NCBI GenBank assembly: GCA_903929065.1
Contig: CAIYTJ010000097.1
Location: forward strand, 1-7,142
Source of the DNA: an uncultured Bacteroidales bacterium
GTDB taxonomy: Bacteria; Bacteroidota; Bacteroidia; Bacteroidales; Paludibacteraceae
Length of the DNA: 7,142 nucleotides
Direction: 5' to 3'
Part shown: positions 5,754 to 7,142 of the stretch, piece after piece
Layout of the letters: each line of letters starts with the position of its first letter
Position numbering within the stretch: position 1 is the first letter of the stretch
The notes under the pieces: model-generated
The model's input: the letters and a program-made list of their open reading frames with translations, nothing else
Databases searched by the model: none
Told to the model about the DNA's origin: nothing
Made by a program: the position numbers and the translations under genes

Positions 5754-5781
5754 AGTTTATAGTTGACAGTTTATAGTTCAT
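5754..5781. repeat. Four tandem 7-bp repeats (AGTTNAY)
   Basis: Immediately after fabI four heptamers follow without gaps: AGTTTAT, AGTTGAC, AGTTTAT, AGTTCAT. They share AGTT and the A at position 6. They lie between the fabI stop codon and the terminator, in untranslated DNA. Short tandem heptamers of this kind could arise by slippage or belong to a dispersed intergenic family. Confidence 0.7.
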
Positions 5782-5785
5782 AATA

Positions 5786-5820
5786 AAAAGAAGAGATTGA
5801 AAAATTCAATCTCTTCTTTT
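5786..5820. terminator. Bidirectional intrinsic terminator between convergent genes
   Basis: AAAAGAAGAGATTGAA (5786-5801) and its exact complement (5805-5820) form a 16-bp perfect stem with a 3-base AAA loop. Each arm ends in a T-run in the direction of transcription (CTTTT on plus, CTTTTTATT on minus). It therefore serves both fabI and the lipoprotein gene at 5845-7125, which ends 24 bases away. Confidence 0.92.
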
Positions 5821-5844
5821 ATTGAGCTTAAGTAAGAAACAAGT

Positions 5845-7125
5845 TTATTTTCCAATTGCCAGCTTGCTGATTTGATGAATATTGTTTAAATCGGAATAAT
5901 CGTACTGATATAAACCGTCATCCGCAATCATCATAAGGATATTTCCCGAAGGAATCACGTCATAACCATTCATACCCGTGTAATGAACCAGCTGGTTGGC
6001 CATAAGCGTCTGAGGTTCTGTGATTTTATAGATTTTCAATCCATCATCGCACAAAAAGAGTTTTCCGGCATCAATACCCAGTCCTTTTGGATTGGTCAGG
6101 TTATAAGTCACGAGTTGATTCGGATTTTTCACATCTTTCACGTCCACAATTATCAACGCGTTTTCTTTAGCCGAATAATCGCAAGCGCTGCCGGAGTGAA
6201 TGGTGACATACGCCAAATCATTATCAACCACCACCGGATCGCAGGCATAAGCATGGGAAATACTGGATTGATAAACCGGTTTTAAAGGATCAGCAACAGA
6301 ATAAATCAGCAAACCGGTACTTGTCCCGAAAAATAAATTGGTTTTATAACTGAATATAGTCTCCACATTCCAGCCCACATACAGATTATCGGCTGCTTTT
6401 GTTGGAATTGCACCTGTTAAGTCGAAAATATTCAGTTGGTTATTAATCACTGAATAAAGCTTGTTGTTGTAAATGGTAAATCGCGACATTGATCCGGTTA
6501 TTCCTGTAGAAGAACTTCCATTTGGAGAAGCTGAAGCAGTGGGATTTGCAACATCATTCATAATACCGCCTCTAAACCAACCACCCGTATAATGTGAAAC
6601 AGGTTCGGTTTTTTCCACTAATTTCCAGCCTACAATAATCCCTTTATTAGTGCCGGAATAAGTGCTCGTGTAATCAATTCCATAAATGTTGGAAGTGATT
6701 GGAAGTGCAGTCGGGAAAATGGAATCCAATCTGCCTTTCAGTTCCGGTAGAGCCGGGTTTGAAACGTCAAACCACACCAAATCAATATAAGAATCTGCAT
6801 ATAGTAATCCGTTTCGAATGGCTAAATCGGCATTTCCCAGTAATTCGATAAATCCAACTTGCTGTGGATTAGCCGGATCAACATTGTTGATAATATGAAT
6901 TCCCTTTTCCGGTTCAGAAATGTATAAATAATTGTTATAAAAACACATTTTGCCAATACTTGAAATATTTTGCGGCTTTGGCGATACTTTTACAGAATTA
7001 CGGAAAGTGGTGGTTTCCATAAATATTGGTTCATTCACTTTGTAAGTCACCATTTCGGTAACAACATCGCTACAACCTGTTAAGGCTAATAACGAAATAC
7101 TGAAAAAGAATAATAAGTTTTTCAT
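5845..7125 (-). CDS. LVIVD-repeat lipoprotein, predicted beta-propeller
   Basis: A 426-aa lipoprotein with a hydrophobic signal (residues 4-15) and lipobox LTGC with Cys18, followed by SDVV, so it should be anchored in the envelope. The body is built of repeats with the pattern 'short hydrophobic strand, NG/NN turn, LYxx, xGLxIYDVSDPxxPxxV', as in LVIVD repeat proteins of Bacteroidetes. I count seven, at about 58-95, 98-133, 216-248, 254-289, 295-343, 346-382 and 387-422. Clear examples are GIHIINNVDPANPQQVGFI and LIIVDVKDVKNPNQLV. The 134-215 stretch between the second and third, rich in Gly, Ser and Thr near 195-213, looks like an insertion. Cys295 and Cys315 lie close together in the fifth repeat and may form a disulfide. 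No enzymatic motif is visible and the substrate or partner is unknown. It is convergent with fabI; its promoter is not in the window, which holds only 17 bases upstream. Confidence 0.88.
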   Translation of the reverse strand: MKNLLFFFSISLLALTGCSDVVTEMVTYKVNEPIFMETTTFRNSVKVSPKPQNISSIGKMCFYNNYLYISEPEKGIHIINNVDPANPQQVGFIELLGNADLAIRNGLLYADSYIDLVWFDVSNPALPELKGRLDSIFPTALPITSNIYGIDYTSTYSGTNKGIIVGWKLVEKTEPVSHYTGGWFRGGIMNDVANPTASASPNGSSSTGITGSMSRFTIYNNKLYSVINNQLNIFDLTGAIPTKAADNLYVGWNVETIFSYKTNLFFGTSTGLLIYSVADPLKPVYQSSISHAYACDPVVVDNDLAYVTIHSGSACDYSAKENALIIVDVKDVKNPNQLVTYNLTNPKGLGIDAGKLFLCDDGLKIYKITEPQTLMANQLVHYTGMNGYDVIPSGNILMMIADDGLYQYDYSDLNNIHQISKLAIGK

Positions 7126-7142
7126 ATCAATATAATTTTTGA

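Noticed and set aside
5983..6285. 100-codon plus-strand open frame
   Set aside because: It is antisense to the lipoprotein gene and shows no domain or signal.
1..7142. Defence, phage, transposon or CRISPR system
   Set aside because: No transposase, integrase, nuclease, array or terminal repeats are seen. CPBP proteases sometimes accompany bacteriocin loci, but no precursor peptide or transporter is nearby.

Overview
This 7,142-base window looks like ordinary chromosome from a Bacteroidota species, most likely order Bacteroidales (Bacteroides/Paludibacter/Dysgonomonas-like). Four things support this. The FabI protein is the long Bacteroidetes type ending in ENGKIIYG. The RRM protein is the short single-domain form typical of the phylum. 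Several promoters match the Bacteroidetes sigma-ABfr consensus (-7 TAnnTTTG) and lack Shine-Dalgarno sequences. A PorW/SprE-type TPR lipoprotein is also present. The DNA is AT-rich between genes. I see no phage, insertion sequence, CRISPR, tRNA or rRNA.

Layout. Bases 1-396 (minus) hold the N-terminal part of a PorW/SprE-like lipoprotein gene, cut by the window edge and starting with TTG. Bases 563-1432 (minus) encode a CPBP (CAAX protease/bacteriocin-processing) membrane metalloprotease. Bases 1511-1756 (minus) encode an 81-aa RRM RNA-binding protein. It has a roughly 120-nt structured leader, its own promoter near 1885-1915 and a strong terminator at 1451-1485. Bases 4430-1964 (minus) form a probable three-gene operon: a MotA/TolQ/ExbB proton channel, an ExbD/TolR partner and proA (proline biosynthesis), with gaps of 46 and 51 bases. 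A 459-base AT-rich divergent spacer (4431-4889) carries the operon promoter, the fabI promoter and several direct and inverted repeats. Bases 4890-5747 (plus) are fabI. A perfect 16-bp bidirectional terminator separates fabI from a convergent gene at 5845-7125 (minus). That gene encodes a lipoprotein with seven LVIVD-like repeats, probably a beta-propeller.

How the genes relate. Most are envelope or housekeeping functions (lipid synthesis, energised inner-membrane channel, lipoproteins, proline synthesis), and I see no dedicated new defence or mobile system. The most interesting points are regulatory. They are the structured leader of the RRM gene, a two-copy 15-mer repeat plus hairpins between the divergent promoters, and a 4 x 7-bp tandem repeat after fabI. 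On the protein side, the notable points are an ExbB/ExbD pair without TonB tied to proA, and non-threonine residues in the usual Thr-Thr site of the channel protein.
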